This document shows positions 1 to 8,732 of a stretch of 45,404 bases of DNA, one piece after another. Under the pieces are notes generated by a model that had not been told where the DNA came from, searched no databases, and saw only the letters and a program-made list of their open reading frames with translations. This DNA is from Kitasatospora papulosa (GTDB lineage Bacteria; Actinomycetota; Actinomycetes; Streptomycetales; Streptomycetaceae), in contig NZ_JNYQ01000028.1 of NCBI RefSeq assembly GCF_000717245.1, positions 1 to 45,404 of the forward strand, written 5' to 3'. How positions within the stretch are numbered: position 1 is the first letter of the stretch; each line of letters opens with the position of its first letter. The position numbers and the translations under genes are program-made.

Positions 1-96
1 GCCGCCCTGCGGCCGCACCTTCGACGGCGGGATCAACGGCTCCGCGATCTCCCACAGCCCGTCCGGAACAATCCAACTCCACGTACCCCGCCCCAT
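1..96 (-). CDS. IS5-family transposase, N-terminal part
   Basis: The first 32 codons of a transposase start at the ATG at 96-94 and run off the left edge. The protein begins MGRGTWSWIVPDGLWEIAEP, which matches the N-terminal DUF4096-type domain of IS5 transposases (an entry containing W..I.P followed by PLIPP). No stop or frameshift occurs in the visible part. Whether the full gene is intact cannot be judged. The remnant at 20035-20165 starts with the same ten residues. Confidence 0.75.
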   Translation of the reverse strand, partial: MGRGTWSWIVPDGLWEIAEPLIPPSKVRPQGG

Positions 97-135
97 GACT
101 GGCCCAACGGGCCGAACCCACATGGGACACGGTCT
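1..135 (-). mobile_element. End of an IS5-family element, cut by the window edge
   Basis: One terminus and the first part of the transposase gene of an IS5-type element are present; the rest lies left of the window. The outer end, around 117-135, reads CCACATGGGACACGGTCT. It differs by one base from the end of the IS5 element at 18588-20204, so the two are copies of one family. The transposase start lies 39 bases inside the end in both copies. Confidence 0.8.
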
Positions 136-223
136 AAAGATTCTATTCTTTGATTTCTAAGGGCTGTCCCGTTAACGGCGTCCTGTCCGACGTAAGGTCT
201 GAAGAACAGCGCGGCCGGAGCTG

Positions 224-442
224 TTGTCTCAGCAACATGAGAGGGCATCGTTGAACCCGAACCCCATATGCTGCTTCTGCTATCAGGTCATCGATCTCGA
301 CCAGGACCGGGCAGCAACCAAGCTCAGGCTCGGTGCGGTTGACCTGGTGCGAGGCGATACCGTGCGGCAGCAGGCCTATGCACACTCAAACTGCCTGCGC
401 GAACGGGTCCACCCGAACATCGACCTCTGGTTTGAGTTCTGA
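224..442 (+). CDS. Small putative zinc-binding protein between IS end and transposase
   Basis: This frame gives a protein of up to 72 residues, from TTG at 224 or from TTG at 251. It has a CCFC motif near residues 16-19, followed by a hydrophobic segment and a late H-S-N-C-L-R-E-R motif. This C-x2-C ... H-x2-C layout resembles small Streptomyces proteins that probably bind zinc. No clear ribosome binding site is visible. Its place inside the terminal repeats of the IS makes it a possible passenger gene, or a host gene caught between two IS ends. The function is unknown. Family membership is judged by eye only. Confidence 0.45.
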   Translation: MSQQHERASLNPNPICCFCYQVIDLDQDRAATKLRLGAVDLVRGDTVRQQAYAHSNCLRERVHPNIDLWFEF

Positions 443-490
443 GGCCAGGTAGCCTCCAAGGCTGCCGCCCGTAAGTGCGATGATCCTGCG

Positions 491-1257
491 ATGCCTCGCG
501 TGATCACGGCGTCGGAACCATCCTGGATAGGCCCGTTCACCGGGCTGAGCCCGCGCCAGTTCGCCAAGCTGGTGACCTCGCTGCGGCGCGACGGAGCGGA
601 CGCGATCCGCAAGGGGCGGCCTTGGGGTCTTCCGCTGGAGGACCGAGCGTTGTTGATCGTGGTGTACTGGCGAACGAACTTGACGATGCGCCAGCTTGCC
701 CAGCTGTTCGGGGTCTCGAAGTCGGCGGCAGACCGCATCATCAACCATCTCGGCCCGACTCTCGCGCTCCAGCCCCGCAAGCGGTTCCGCAAGGAGACCG
801 TCCTCATCGTGGACGGCACCCTGGTGCCCACCCGGGACCACGCGGTGGCCGAGCAATCGAAGAACTACCGGTACTCCACCAACCATCAGGTCGTCATCGA
901 TGCCGACACCCGGCTCGTCGTCCTGGTCGGCCGGCCCTTGCCCGGCAACCGAAACGACTGCAGGGCATGGGAGGAATCCGGTGCCAAGGCCACCGTCGGC
1001 ACCACCATGACGATCGCCGACGGGGCTACCCGGGGACCGGACTCGTGATGCCCCACCGGCGCCGCGAAGGCGAGGGCCTGCCCGACTGGAAGCAGGCACA
1101 CAACAAGTCCCACAAGCAAGTCCGTGCCCGCGTCGAGCACGTCTTCGCCCGCATGAAGACCTGGAAGATCCTGCGCGACTGCCGCCTCAGAGGAGACGGC
1201 GTCCATCACGCCATGAGCGGCATCGCCCGCCTGCACAACCTCACCCTCGCCGGATAG
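491..1257 (+). pseudogene. IS5-family (DDE_4 type) transposase, frameshifted
   Basis: The N-terminal two thirds are read from the ATG at 491: a helix-turn-helix region (TMRQLAQLFGVSKSAADRII) and the first catalytic Asp in VDGTLVP. The frame then breaks near 1022, where GACGGGGCTACC has lost one G of the expected GACGGGGGCTACC, and stops at 1048. The other frame carries the C-terminal part, with the catalytic Glu in RARVEHVFARMK and the ending SGIARLHNLTLAG, to 1257. The two halves together make a typical transposase of about 255 residues. As it stands the element should not move by itself. Confidence 0.8.
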
Positions 1258-1409
1258 GCGAATGGGCCGAACCTGGACGGCCTCGCCCCCAGCCACTCCA
1301 AGATCAGTTACGGGACAAGCCTTAGGTTACGTCTTCACTTCCTGCCAGTTCGCCGCAGCGCTGGCAGGGGAGGCGCCGAATGCGAGGGCTGCCGTTGCTG
1401 CAGCAACAA

Positions 1410-2297
1410 CTGAGCCGTTTCCAACCTGACGGTAGTTGGACCGGCAGCCCCGGCGGCGGGCATGAAGAAAGCTCCTGGTAGACGGGTTCAGGACCAAGAT
1501 CACCAGTCCGCCAGGAGCTTCACGTGCTTGTTTACCCGTCCGGCATCGATCTGTCCAGCCGCGCGCTGCGGCATCTCTCCGGTGTTCTCGCAGGTCACCG
1601 CCGTCGGATCGGTTCGCGCTGGCGTCGCCTGATCTGCGGCTGCCAGGCCCTGCTCGTCCTGGCCCACCTGCGCTGCGGCGACACTTACGCCCGCCTCGCC
1701 GCGGGCTTCCGCATCGGGATCGCCACGGCCTATCGCTACATACGCGAGGCCGTCAACCTCCTGGCCGCCCTCGCGCCCACGCTGAAACAGGCCATGACGT
1801 CCGTCCGGAAGAAGGCGTACGTGATGCTCGACGGCACCGTGCTGCCGATCGACCGCCTCGCCGCAGACCGGCCGTACTATTCCGGGAAGAAGAAGCACCA
1901 CGGGATGAACGTGCAGGTACTCGCCGATCCCGCCGGACGCCTGATCCGGGCCTCGGACGCACTGCCGGGAGCCACGCACGACCTGACCGCGGCGCGGGCC
2001 CACGGCATTCCCGCCGCCCTTGCCGCAGACGACATCAAGTGCTGGGCCGACAAGGCGTATCAGGGCGCCGGCCCTGCGATCCGTGTCCCGATCCGTGGCA
2101 AGCACCTGCGCGGCTGGCGCCGACGTCACAACCGGGACCATACGAAGATCCGCAGCCTCGGTGAACGCGCCATGGCGATCCTCAAGTCCTGGCCGCTCCT
2201 GCGGAAGCTCCGCTGTAGCACCACCCGCATCACAGCAGTCGTCCGAGCCGTCGTCGCCCTCGAACTCGCCAGCTGATCAAGATGGAAAAGGTTCACT
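1410..2297 (+). mobile_element. IS5-type insertion sequence, apparently intact
   Basis: The element has imperfect terminal inverted repeats: TGAGCCGTTTCCAACCTGA from 1411, and the inverse TCTTGATCAGC..GATGGAAAAGGTTCA ending near 2296. It holds one uninterrupted transposase gene (1524-2276). A diverged copy lies at 22386-23270 and an inverted terminal fragment at 21414-21528. No target duplication could be fixed with confidence. Confidence 0.65.
1524..2276 (+). CDS. IS5-family transposase (DDE_Tnp_4 type)
   Basis: This full-length 250-residue transposase starts at GTG 1524. The N-terminal helix-turn-helix is around residues 55-78 (CGDTYARLAAGFRIGIATAY). The DDE core has Asp in VMLDGTVLPIDR, Asp in ADKAYQGAG and a C-terminal basic segment with E in SLGERAMAILKSW. 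It is collinear with the 248-residue copy at 22504-23250 and differs at many positions, so the two are separate arrivals rather than a recent duplication. No frameshift is visible, so it may be active. Its upstream region contains CTCCTGGTAGACGG, which is also present before the other copy. Confidence 0.85.
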   Translation: MLVYPSGIDLSSRALRHLSGVLAGHRRRIGSRWRRLICGCQALLVLAHLRCGDTYARLAAGFRIGIATAYRYIREAVNLLAALAPTLKQAMTSVRKKAYVMLDGTVLPIDRLAADRPYYSGKKKHHGMNVQVLADPAGRLIRASDALPGATHDLTAARAHGIPAALAADDIKCWADKAYQGAGPAIRVPIRGKHLRGWRRRHNRDHTKIRSLGERAMAILKSWPLLRKLRCSTTRITAVVRAVVALELAS

Positions 2298-2698
2298 GGC
2301 TCTCGTGCACGATTCTGGAGAGGGATGCATGGCGGCGTGACACGTTCTAGTGGTGTAGACCTGTCCTCACGATCAAGGCCGTGAGCGAGGGGTAGTGCGG
2401 TGCTCCGCACGAGTTTGCCGGGGAACCTCCGATACGGCTCATTCGGCCCTCGCTCATCGACCCCCTTTGGCACTACGCCCGAGTCGCGCCCGTGAGGAGA
2501 GTGGATATCGCATGCTGCGTCGGCTCCGTCTATGCGTCCGAGGAGGTGATCATGTTGGAGCGCGTCAGGGTCTCGGCCCGCCCTCAGCGCCCTCGCGGCG
2601 GTGCGCGCGTCGTCTCGGGGGACGACGCGCTGGTAGGTGCAGCCAATGTCTCCACACGCTGTGCGTACCGCCTTGGCGAGCCCGAGCGACAGGAGAGG
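2298..2698. other. Gap without a convincing gene
   Basis: About 400 bases lie between the IS and the secreted-protein gene. Several overlapping open frames exist, but none has a codon pattern or family resemblance that supports a gene. A short hairpin (TGCGGTGCTCCGCA) lies near 2396-2409. I see no other structure I can name. Confidence 0.5.
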
Positions 2699-3808
2699 TC
2701 AGCGGGCTGAGGTGTAGGCGGTGAAGAAGGGAACCTTCACCGGTGTCCCGCCGGGGCCGAAGCAACTGACGTAGAGCAGGACGGTACCGCTGCTCCGGTC
2801 CCACGGCGCGTGTAGGCCGCAGTAGTCGGCCCCGCGGCCGTAGGCGGTGGTCTGAGCGGTGTCGGACGGCACGGCTATCGACGGCATGGTGACCGTGAAG
2901 GGTGATCCCGAACCGCCGAGGGTGTTGGCGGCCCCGCCGGAGTTGTAGTTGGTCAATGTGGGAAGTGATCCGTTGTACCAGAGGTAACCGAATGCCTTGG
3001 GGGGGAAGGCCGGGCCATGGACCGCGCGCAGGTGGGAGTAACTCAGCGTCCATCTGGTGTCATATGGAGCACCGGATGCGTCGTAGCAGGCAACCACGAC
3101 GGTCTGCCCGGCCGTACCCGGCGCCCAGTCCGATACCTTGCACCGTGCGCTCTGCCGAGTATCGACCGCGGTGACCTGAAGGTTGCCTGCTTGGCTGGAC
3201 AGCCCCAGGCCAGGAAGCCACGCCTTCCAGACGCCGGTCGCGCCGTGGCTCACCGAGTTGACCGCTCCCGTGGAGTTGTACTGGGTGAGAGCGATCCCGC
3301 TGGTGTCCGAGTAGAGGTAGCCGTACGAGCCGGAAGGTGTCGCGGGGGTGCCACTGCTGCTGGTGTAGAGGACGGTGAAGGTGGAATTGTCGGGCGCGCC
3401 ACCGGGTCGGTAGCAGTTCACGTAGACGTCCTCGCCGGACCCCACGTCCTTCCATGCGGTGATCTGGCACCAGCGGCCCGTGCTGTCGACTGCGGTGGCG
3501 TGGGCTATTCCGTCCACCCCGCCGATCATCGGGAAGTGCACGACGTACGCTCCGAGGCCGATCTGGTCCACCTTGACGGGGTTGGTGGACGGAGAGGCCC
3601 AGCTGCCCCACTGGCGTGAGGGATCGGGTGCGTAGCCGGGCGGGGGTGTCGAGTCGTCCAGATAGGCGAAGCCCCATCGGTCGGGAACCGCGGCCTGGGC
3701 GGATCTTGCGGCAGGAAAGACCGCGGCCAGGAGCGCGGCCACCATGCCGATGACGAGCAGCACGGCCTGTACGGGTCTGCGTAAGGAGTCTGGGGTGCGG
3801 ACGTGCAT
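2699..3808 (-). CDS. Secreted protein with three internal repeats
   Basis: The 369-residue exported protein has a signal peptide: a basic start, a hydrophobic run VLLVIGMVAALLAAVF, and likely cleavage after ARSAQA near residue 39. The mature part consists of three diverged repeats of about 100-110 residues. Each has an aromatic G-Y-L/F-A-Y-L opening (WGFAYL, YGYLYS, FGYLWY). Each ends with a pair of cysteines about 17 apart (RWCQITAW..VNCYRPGGAP, ARCKVSDW..VACYDASGAP, DYCGLHAP..VSCFGPGGTP) and a final strand such as TVLYTSS, TLSYSHL or TAYTSAR. Each repeat is probably a small disulfide-bonded beta domain. The start is supported by AGGAGG about nine bases before the ATG. The gene stands alone. 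The function is unknown, possibly binding of a ligand or surface polymer. Confidence 0.85.
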   Translation of the reverse strand: MHVRTPDSLRRPVQAVLLVIGMVAALLAAVFPAARSAQAAVPDRWGFAYLDDSTPPPGYAPDPSRQWGSWASPSTNPVKVDQIGLGAYVVHFPMIGGVDGIAHATAVDSTGRWCQITAWKDVGSGEDVYVNCYRPGGAPDNSTFTVLYTSSSGTPATPSGSYGYLYSDTSGIALTQYNSTGAVNSVSHGATGVWKAWLPGLGLSSQAGNLQVTAVDTRQSARCKVSDWAPGTAGQTVVVACYDASGAPYDTRWTLSYSHLRAVHGPAFPPKAFGYLWYNGSLPTLTNYNSGGAANTLGGSGSPFTVTMPSIAVPSDTAQTTAYGRGADYCGLHAPWDRSSGTVLLYVSCFGPGGTPVKVPFFTAYTSAR

Positions 3809-4153
3809 GGGCGTGCCTCCTGTGGACGAGGTGGGTGCTGCCTGCGCGATCCGGTGCTGTGGTGCGGACGTTCATGCCTGCGGTGCGGGGTGGGGTGAGC
3901 TGCTTCGGCTACCCCCGATGCGCGGCACCGCACAACTCCGACTGCGTGGGCCAACGCCTCGCCCGCCCCTCGCAGTGCTCGTGCGCCGTCTCCTTGCCAC
4001 GCGCGAGAGGACTCGGCGCCCTCACTGTGCCAGATGCACGATTCACTGGAGCGTTCTCAGTCAGCCGTTCCTAGCTTCTTCCCATACGGCCCAGAGGCAC
4101 CATGCCCCACGCGGTTCGCTGGTTGCCACAGTGCGGATCAGAGGCTCAAGCCG
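3809..4153. other. Upstream region of the secreted-protein gene
   Basis: This region should contain the promoter of the gene at 2699-3808. Short open frames on the plus strand look like chance. I could not assign a clear -35/-10 pair or a repeat. Confidence 0.4.
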
Positions 4154-4477
4154 CTACCTGGTCTGAAGTGCATCCTCTCGATACTCCTTCCACATCTTCT
4201 CCACGCGTCTCACGGCCGTACGTGGCGGAAACCCGCCTTTCTTCTTCTGGCATGGGAGCTTCCGGCGGACGATGCCACCGACGAAGGTGTCGCACTCGGC
4301 ATCCGTGAACATGTGCGGTGCCTTGTCGGGATCTTTTGAGTCGCGTGGCCACGACCCCTTGATCGAGGGAGTCGGCCTGGACGCAGTTCGTCTATCAGGT
4401 ACGAGGGACCAGCGACTTCGACCGTCCCAGGCGTGCGGTGTGCGGACACCGCATCGACCGCACCTCAGCTTGACCAA
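4154..4477 (-). CDS. Possible small protein with CxxC motif, unrecognised
   Basis: This open frame of 107 residues could start at TTG 4477 and begins LVKLRCGRCGVRTPHAW. The CGRC pair near the start suggests metal binding or a short zinc ribbon. The C-terminal half is strongly basic (KKKGGFPPRTAVRRVEKMWK) and looks like ordinary protein sequence rather than a shadow frame. There is no clear ribosome binding site and no recognised family. It would be transcribed away from the PAS-domain pseudogene. It may be a gene fragment. Confidence 0.4.
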   Translation of the reverse strand: MVKLRCGRCGVRTPHAWDGRSRWSLVPDRRTASRPTPSIKGSWPRDSKDPDKAPHMFTDAECDTFVGGIVRRKLPCQKKKGGFPPRTAVRRVEKMWKEYREDALQTR

Positions 4478-4590
4478 ACGCCTGAAGTCCCCTGTATTGC
4501 TTGCGGATTGCGCCGTCTCACGATCCGGACGGGGTTCCCGGCTGGCGTTCTCTGGTTGTCGGCCTGCTCACCGAGCCCCAGTCTGGGGAT

Positions 4591-5420
4591 GTGAGCACTG
4601 TCGGTTATGGAAAGTCCTCCCGAAGGGACGACCCCTGGGGCCTGGTCCCGGACGAGGCGGCTACTGCCCGCGCTCTCCTGGACAGTTCCGGGCGGATCAC
4701 GCACTGGAACGACGGTGCCCGGCGGCTGCTGGGCCACACCGCAGCGCGGATGCTGGGCCGCTCGGCAGCCGAGCTACTCGCTGACCCCGTCGCTGTAACC
4801 GCCCCGTCCCGCCACGAGCGGCCACTGCCCTGGAGGGGCACTGTCGAGCTGAGGCACCGCGACGGTCGGCGGCTGACTGTACGGCTGCTGGCCCACCGGC
4901 TCCGCCAGCAAGAAGGTGGCTTCGAAGGGTGGTTGCTCGTCAGTCCCCTGGCCGGCACCGAACGCACCGAGGGAGGACAACCGACTGCCCCGCCCGGCGT
5001 TCCGCTACGCGCCCAACGCTCTCGCCCTGTACGACACCGAAATCCGGCTGCGGCGCGCCAACCGAGCGATGGAGGAGGTCATCGGGCTCACCGAGGAGGA
5101 GGCTCGCGGCCTTCGTCTGTCGGAGATCGGCGGCAAGCCGCAGAGCATCGAGCTGGAGGAGCAGCTGCGTCAGGTGCTGGAAAGCGGCAGGCCCAGGGAT
5201 GTCCGCACCCGGCTGCGTACCGGTGGCGAGCCGCGCGAGCATGCCTGGCTGGGGCGGATCGCCCCAATGTGGGACGCACGGGGCGAGCTGGTGGGGGTCG
5301 CGCTATCTGCTGTTGACATAACCGGCGAGGACCGGGCGCAGGCCCGGCTCCAGCTGGTCAACGACGCCTCCTGGCGGATCGGCACCACCCTGGAGATCGG
5401 CCGCACTGCGCTGGAGCTCG
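4591..5420 (+). pseudogene. PAS-domain SpoIIE-type regulator, frameshifted and truncated
   Basis: The N-terminus, from GTG 4591 or an earlier TTG at 4501, encodes a PAS domain with ITHWNDGARRLLGH and LRHRDGRRLTVRL. The frame is lost near 4970, and the second PAS domain continues in another frame (ALYDTEIRLRRANRAMEEV; ending VALSAVDITGEDRAQARL). It is followed by LVNDASWRIGTTLEIGRTA, the segment that links PAS to GAF domains in Streptomyces SpoIIE-family phosphatases. Homology ends near 5420. The GAF, PP2C phosphatase and ATPase domains are missing, and the frame runs into the symporter terminator. This is therefore the 5' third of a larger sensor-phosphatase gene. It is almost certainly non-functional. 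Confidence 0.7.
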
Positions 5421-5539
5421 TGCGTTCGCGCGCTCTGGCCGCCGGCAGCCCGGCCGGCATCAGTTCGCCTGCGCAGTCCGAGCCTGGCTCCGCGGGCCTC
5501 TCGGCGGCCCTGTTCAGCGACCTGTCGAGGATGGCGAAA

Positions 5540-5585
5540 GGGCCCGTGCCCTGTGCGCACGAAGGCGCGAGAAGGGCACGGGCCC
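5540..5585 (-). terminator. Perfect 13-bp stem hairpin after the symporter gene
   Basis: GGGCCCGTGCCCT at 5540-5552 pairs perfectly with AGGGCACGGGCCC at 5573-5585 around a 20-base loop. It lies 16 bases beyond the stop codon of the symporter gene, which is transcribed leftwards. There is no long T tract, as is usual for Streptomyces terminators. Confidence 0.75.
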
Positions 5586-5600
5586 GTGTGGGCTTGCCTG

Positions 5601-7136
5601 TCAAACTATGTTTTTCTCCTGCTCCCGGTCTTTCCCGCTTTCCGAGGGCTCGCCCGCCTTCCGGTTCTGTACGTATTGCAGGAAGGCGTTGAGTTCCCGC
5701 TTGACGACCGGGGCGAGCAGGTAGAGGCCGATGATGTTGATGACGGCGAGCGTGAAGAGGACCGCGTCGGCCAGGTCGATCAAGGTCTGCAGAGTGAGCA
5801 ACGATCCTGCGACGGCGAACATTGTGTAGAGGATCTTGAAGGTGAGCTCGCTGGTCCGGCTGCGGCCGAACAGGTACGTCCACGACTTGAGGCCGTAGTA
5901 GCCCCATGTCAGCACCGTTGAGACGGCGAAGAGCAGCACCGCAACGGTGAGGATGTAGGGGAACCAGGGCAGGACCGTCTCGAACGCGTCGGAGGTGATG
6001 GTGACACCGCCGATGTCTTCGCCGGCGCGGGCCTCCGCCCAGCTGGCCGGGTTGGCGATGACAATGGTCAGAGCGGTCATGGTGCAGATGACGACGGTGT
6101 CGATGAACGGTTCCAGCAGCGCGACCAGGCCCTCGCTGGCGGGGTGCTTGGTCTTGACCGCGGAGTGGGCGATCGGGGCGGAGCCGAGGCCGGCCTCGTT
6201 GGAGAAGGCGGCCCGTTTGAAGCCGATGATCAGCGCGCCGAGCACACCGCCGGCGACTCCCTCGGGATTGAACGCTCCCTCGACGATGGTGGCCACGGCG
6301 TCCGGGACGGCGGTCACGTTGACCAGGATGACAACGAGGCACGCAGCGATGTAGATGCCGGCCATGGCAGGGACGAGCCTGCTGGTGACGTTGGCGATGG
6401 AGCGGATACCGCCGAGCAGCACGATGCCGACGAGCGCGGCGATCAGGATGCCGAAGAACAGCGCGCCGGCGGAGGAGCCCAGCGCGCCGTCCTCGCCACC
6501 GGTGACCGAAACCAACTGCGCGTAGGACTGGTTGACCTGGAAGAGGTTTCCGCCGAAGAGGCCGAAGAACAGGATCATGAAGGACGCGAGGACCGCGAGG
6601 ACCTTGCCGAGAGCCTTGCCATTCTTGCCGAAGCGTTCGGCGAGGCCCTTGGGAAGGTAGTGCATCGGGCCGCCGGAGACGGTGCCGTCGGCGTGCACCT
6701 CCCGGTACTTCACGCCGAGAGTGACTTCGACGAACTTGGTGGCCATGCCGAGAAGACCGCACAGGACCATCCAGAAAGTGGCACCTGGCCCGCCGATGGA
6801 GACGGCGACGGCCACACCGGCGATGTTGCCGAGGCCGACTGTGCCGGAGACTGCGGCCGTCAGCGCCTGGAAGTGGTTGACCTCGCCGGCAGAGCCCTTC
6901 TCGTCGTACTTGCCCCTGACCACGTCCACGGCGAGTCTGAACTTGCGGAACTGGATGAACCCGAACCAGCCGGTGAAGACCAGGCCTGCGACGACGAGCC
7001 AGGCGACTATGAGAGGCAGATCGGTTCCGCCTATTGGTACGGCGTAGAAGACCACCTCCCCCAGCCACTTGGCTATGGGCTCGAAGAAACCGCTGACGGC
7101 TTCATCGACGGACCGGGTGACGGAGTCGAGTGACAA
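5601..7136 (-). CDS. Alanine/glycine:cation symporter (AGCS family)
   Basis: This 511-residue integral membrane protein imports alanine or glycine with sodium or protons. Family signatures are GTVGLGNIAGVAVAVSIGGP, the SGGPMHYLPKGL stretch, and the region FSNEAGLGSAPIAHSAVK. About ten or eleven hydrophobic segments are spread along the chain. The start is taken as TTG at 7136, preceded by GAGGT at suitable spacing. The open frame continues far upstream without another well-placed ribosome binding site. The C-terminal tail is short and charged. A strong hairpin follows the stop. No neighbour points to a dedicated pathway. The substrate (alanine versus glycine) cannot be told from sequence. Confidence 0.9.
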   Translation of the reverse strand: MSLDSVTRSVDEAVSGFFEPIAKWLGEVVFYAVPIGGTDLPLIVAWLVVAGLVFTGWFGFIQFRKFRLAVDVVRGKYDEKGSAGEVNHFQALTAAVSGTVGLGNIAGVAVAVSIGGPGATFWMVLCGLLGMATKFVEVTLGVKYREVHADGTVSGGPMHYLPKGLAERFGKNGKALGKVLAVLASFMILFFGLFGGNLFQVNQSYAQLVSVTGGEDGALGSSAGALFFGILIAALVGIVLLGGIRSIANVTSRLVPAMAGIYIAACLVVILVNVTAVPDAVATIVEGAFNPEGVAGGVLGALIIGFKRAAFSNEAGLGSAPIAHSAVKTKHPASEGLVALLEPFIDTVVICTMTALTIVIANPASWAEARAGEDIGGVTITSDAFETVLPWFPYILTVAVLLFAVSTVLTWGYYGLKSWTYLFGRSRTSELTFKILYTMFAVAGSLLTLQTLIDLADAVLFTLAVINIIGLYLLAPVVKRELNAFLQYVQNRKAGEPSESGKDREQEKNIV

Positions 7137-7441
7137 GATGACTACCTCGGTGGGTGGGGGGGGGCAAGCGAGAGTTGTCGCCGGATGAGTGATGTCTGAG
7201 CGAACGTCGTTGTCCGATATGCAGCTCTTGGTGTGCGGCGCGTTCGGCACCGTCATCACGTCGGGGCCCGGTGCGGATAAGGAGGGTCGATCCTCCGCAG
7301 CGGAGTTGTCGGTGGTTCCACCTGCGGAGTTGCGATTTTGTACCACGTCTTTACCGAACCTTGGGTGACGCATCTCACGTCGCTGCTGGTGATCGAGGGA
7401 AGTCCCAGCCAGCGAGACAAGATCGTTATTCGACCACAGGG
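7137..7441. other. Symporter upstream region
   Basis: This leader region of the symporter includes a C-rich run on the coding strand just before the ribosome binding site. I looked for a tandem glycine riboswitch, which often precedes such symporters, and did not find its conserved core. No other gene is supported here. Confidence 0.4.
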
Positions 7442-7771
7442 GCGTGTGCTCTATGCACTTACCTCTGCGTCGAGTTGACACAGTTCGCTGGCCGGGCCAG
7501 GGGCAGGGAGCTGGTGAGGCTGACCCTTGACCCCGCGGGGCGATCGAGCAAGCAAGCGCTGGCCAGCCTGGGCAGAGTGAACTTCATGAACACGGCTCTG
7601 CTCTTCGAACTCCTCAAGCCAACTCGCCGAGGCTCAGGGCAGCTTCCCTGGCTCTGCGGACCACTCAGCCAGTTCGCCAGACACACCCTTGAAGTGACCG
7701 GGACCGTCACCGCCTTCCAGATATTCCCCACCCTGTCCCAGGCACTCACCGCAGCCCCACACGACCACTGA
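7442..7771 (+). pseudogene. Degenerate STAS (anti-anti-sigma) domain-like reading frame
   Basis: The frame ends with a pattern that matches the second half of STAS anti-sigma-factor antagonists: a strand LGRVNFMNTALLFELLK, a variable loop, then ARHTLEVTGTVTAFQIFP and SLxQALTA-like ending (TLSQALTAAPHDH). In active proteins the phosphorylated serine lies in FMDSSG; here it is FMNTAL, with no serine. The first half of the domain is not recognisable and there is no good start. I read it as a decayed or non-phosphorylatable relative. It lies beside an RsbW-like gene, which fits a former partner-switch cluster. Confidence 0.4.
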
Positions 7772-7960
7772 TCCGACGGCATACCGGTGACCGGCTTCTG
7801 AGCGCAGCCCGTGCCGGCTCCACCATCATCGCCAGGGCCCTCATCCCGCGAAGGTGCCCCCTGCGTGCCGGCATGGCGTCGTGATGCCGCCACTTGTGTT
7901 CCTCGTCGCTCTGAAATGGTTCCGGGGCGGGGTGTGGCGGTGCTGGTGGCCTGCTGGTTT

Positions 7961-8374
7961 TTAGGTGGGGTTGCCGGTCAGGGGGATGGTGGCTTTGATG
8001 CGTTTGCCTACGGGGTCGCGGTGCATTTCGAAGCTGCGGCTGAGGGCGATGACGATTTCGAGGCCGTGTTGTCCGACCCGGCCGGGGTCAGGGCTCTGCG
8101 GGACGGGGAGGGTTGATTCGGTGTCCCAGACGCCGATCTCCACAGCCCCGTCGGTCAGTTCGAGGTTGAGCAGGCAGGGGCCGGGAGCGTACTTGTGCGC
8201 GTTGGTGACGAGCTCGCTGACCACGAGCTGGACGCTGCCCATCGCGCGGTCGGAGACCGGGATCCCGTGGACGGCCTGCAACTCGTTCACGAAGTCCCAG
8301 GCGGCGTGCCGTGCATGGGACACCGGCTCATCGCCGACGAAGGACACAGCCGCCAGTACCGGACGGCCGCTCAA
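7961..8374 (-). CDS. RsbW-like anti-sigma/serine kinase ATPase domain protein
   Basis: This single-domain GHKL ATPase of 137 residues is in the family of RsbW/SpoIIAB-like regulators that are abundant in Streptomyces. The N box is VVSELVTNAHKYAPG, the G1-type motif is EIGVWDTES, and the late glycine motif is GRVGQHGLEIV. Its expected role is to bind and inhibit a sigma factor, or to phosphorylate a STAS antagonist. The start is TTG 8374. The only possible partners in the window are the decayed STAS frame to the left and the broken PAS/SpoIIE gene further left, so a working partner may be elsewhere in the genome. Confidence 0.85.
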   Translation of the reverse strand: MSGRPVLAAVSFVGDEPVSHARHAAWDFVNELQAVHGIPVSDRAMGSVQLVVSELVTNAHKYAPGPCLLNLELTDGAVEIGVWDTESTLPVPQSPDPGRVGQHGLEIVIALSRSFEMHRDPVGKRIKATIPLTGNPT

Positions 8375-8732
8375 GGGCTGATTATCGCGTCGACCGGCAT
8401 CCCGCTGCGCCCCTCTCCCAGAACGATCGAGGCCACACGTCTACCCCGTGAACCGTTGCGTGCACCCGTTCATTCGCGACCCACATGTCCGGGATCTTAG
8501 GTGCAGCGGTCGCCGGGCTGGGAGCCCCGTGGACGGCCAAGGCCCGGGCTGCGCGGGGTTCGCGGGCCTCGCCCGTGTGCCGGCCGGGCGGATCTGACTC
8601 GGAGCGATCCCGCCCGCTCGGGTGCCGGGCGGCACGGTGACCCATCCCTACGCGCTTCGCGGTCGACTGTCTCACTACTGCACACCTGAAAATCTATGCT
8701 GGCGGAGGTAGACATTGGGTTGTGGTGTGGTT

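Larger units (their letters stand above)
161..1322 (+). mobile_element. IS5-family insertion sequence with degraded transposase
   Basis: Imperfect terminal inverted repeats bound this element: GGGCTGTCCCGTTAAC at 161-176 and GTTACGGGACAAGCC at about 1308-1322. It contains a frameshifted transposase (491-1257) and, before it, a small open frame (224-442). The flanks read CTAA on the left and TTAG on the right, so a target duplication is possible but not clean. Boundaries are inferred from the repeats and are good to a few bases. Confidence 0.6.

Noticed and set aside
2342..2475. Possible end of a group II intron or other structured RNA
   Set aside because: A GAGCCG-like motif and small hairpin were noticed, but no domain V or intron protein is present.
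5170..7068. 632-residue minus-strand frame over the symporter
   Set aside because: It is the shadow of the symporter gene in another frame, extremely rich in Arg, His and Gly.
7137..7441. Glycine riboswitch upstream of the symporter
   Set aside because: The conserved tandem aptamer core was not found, only short GC stems.
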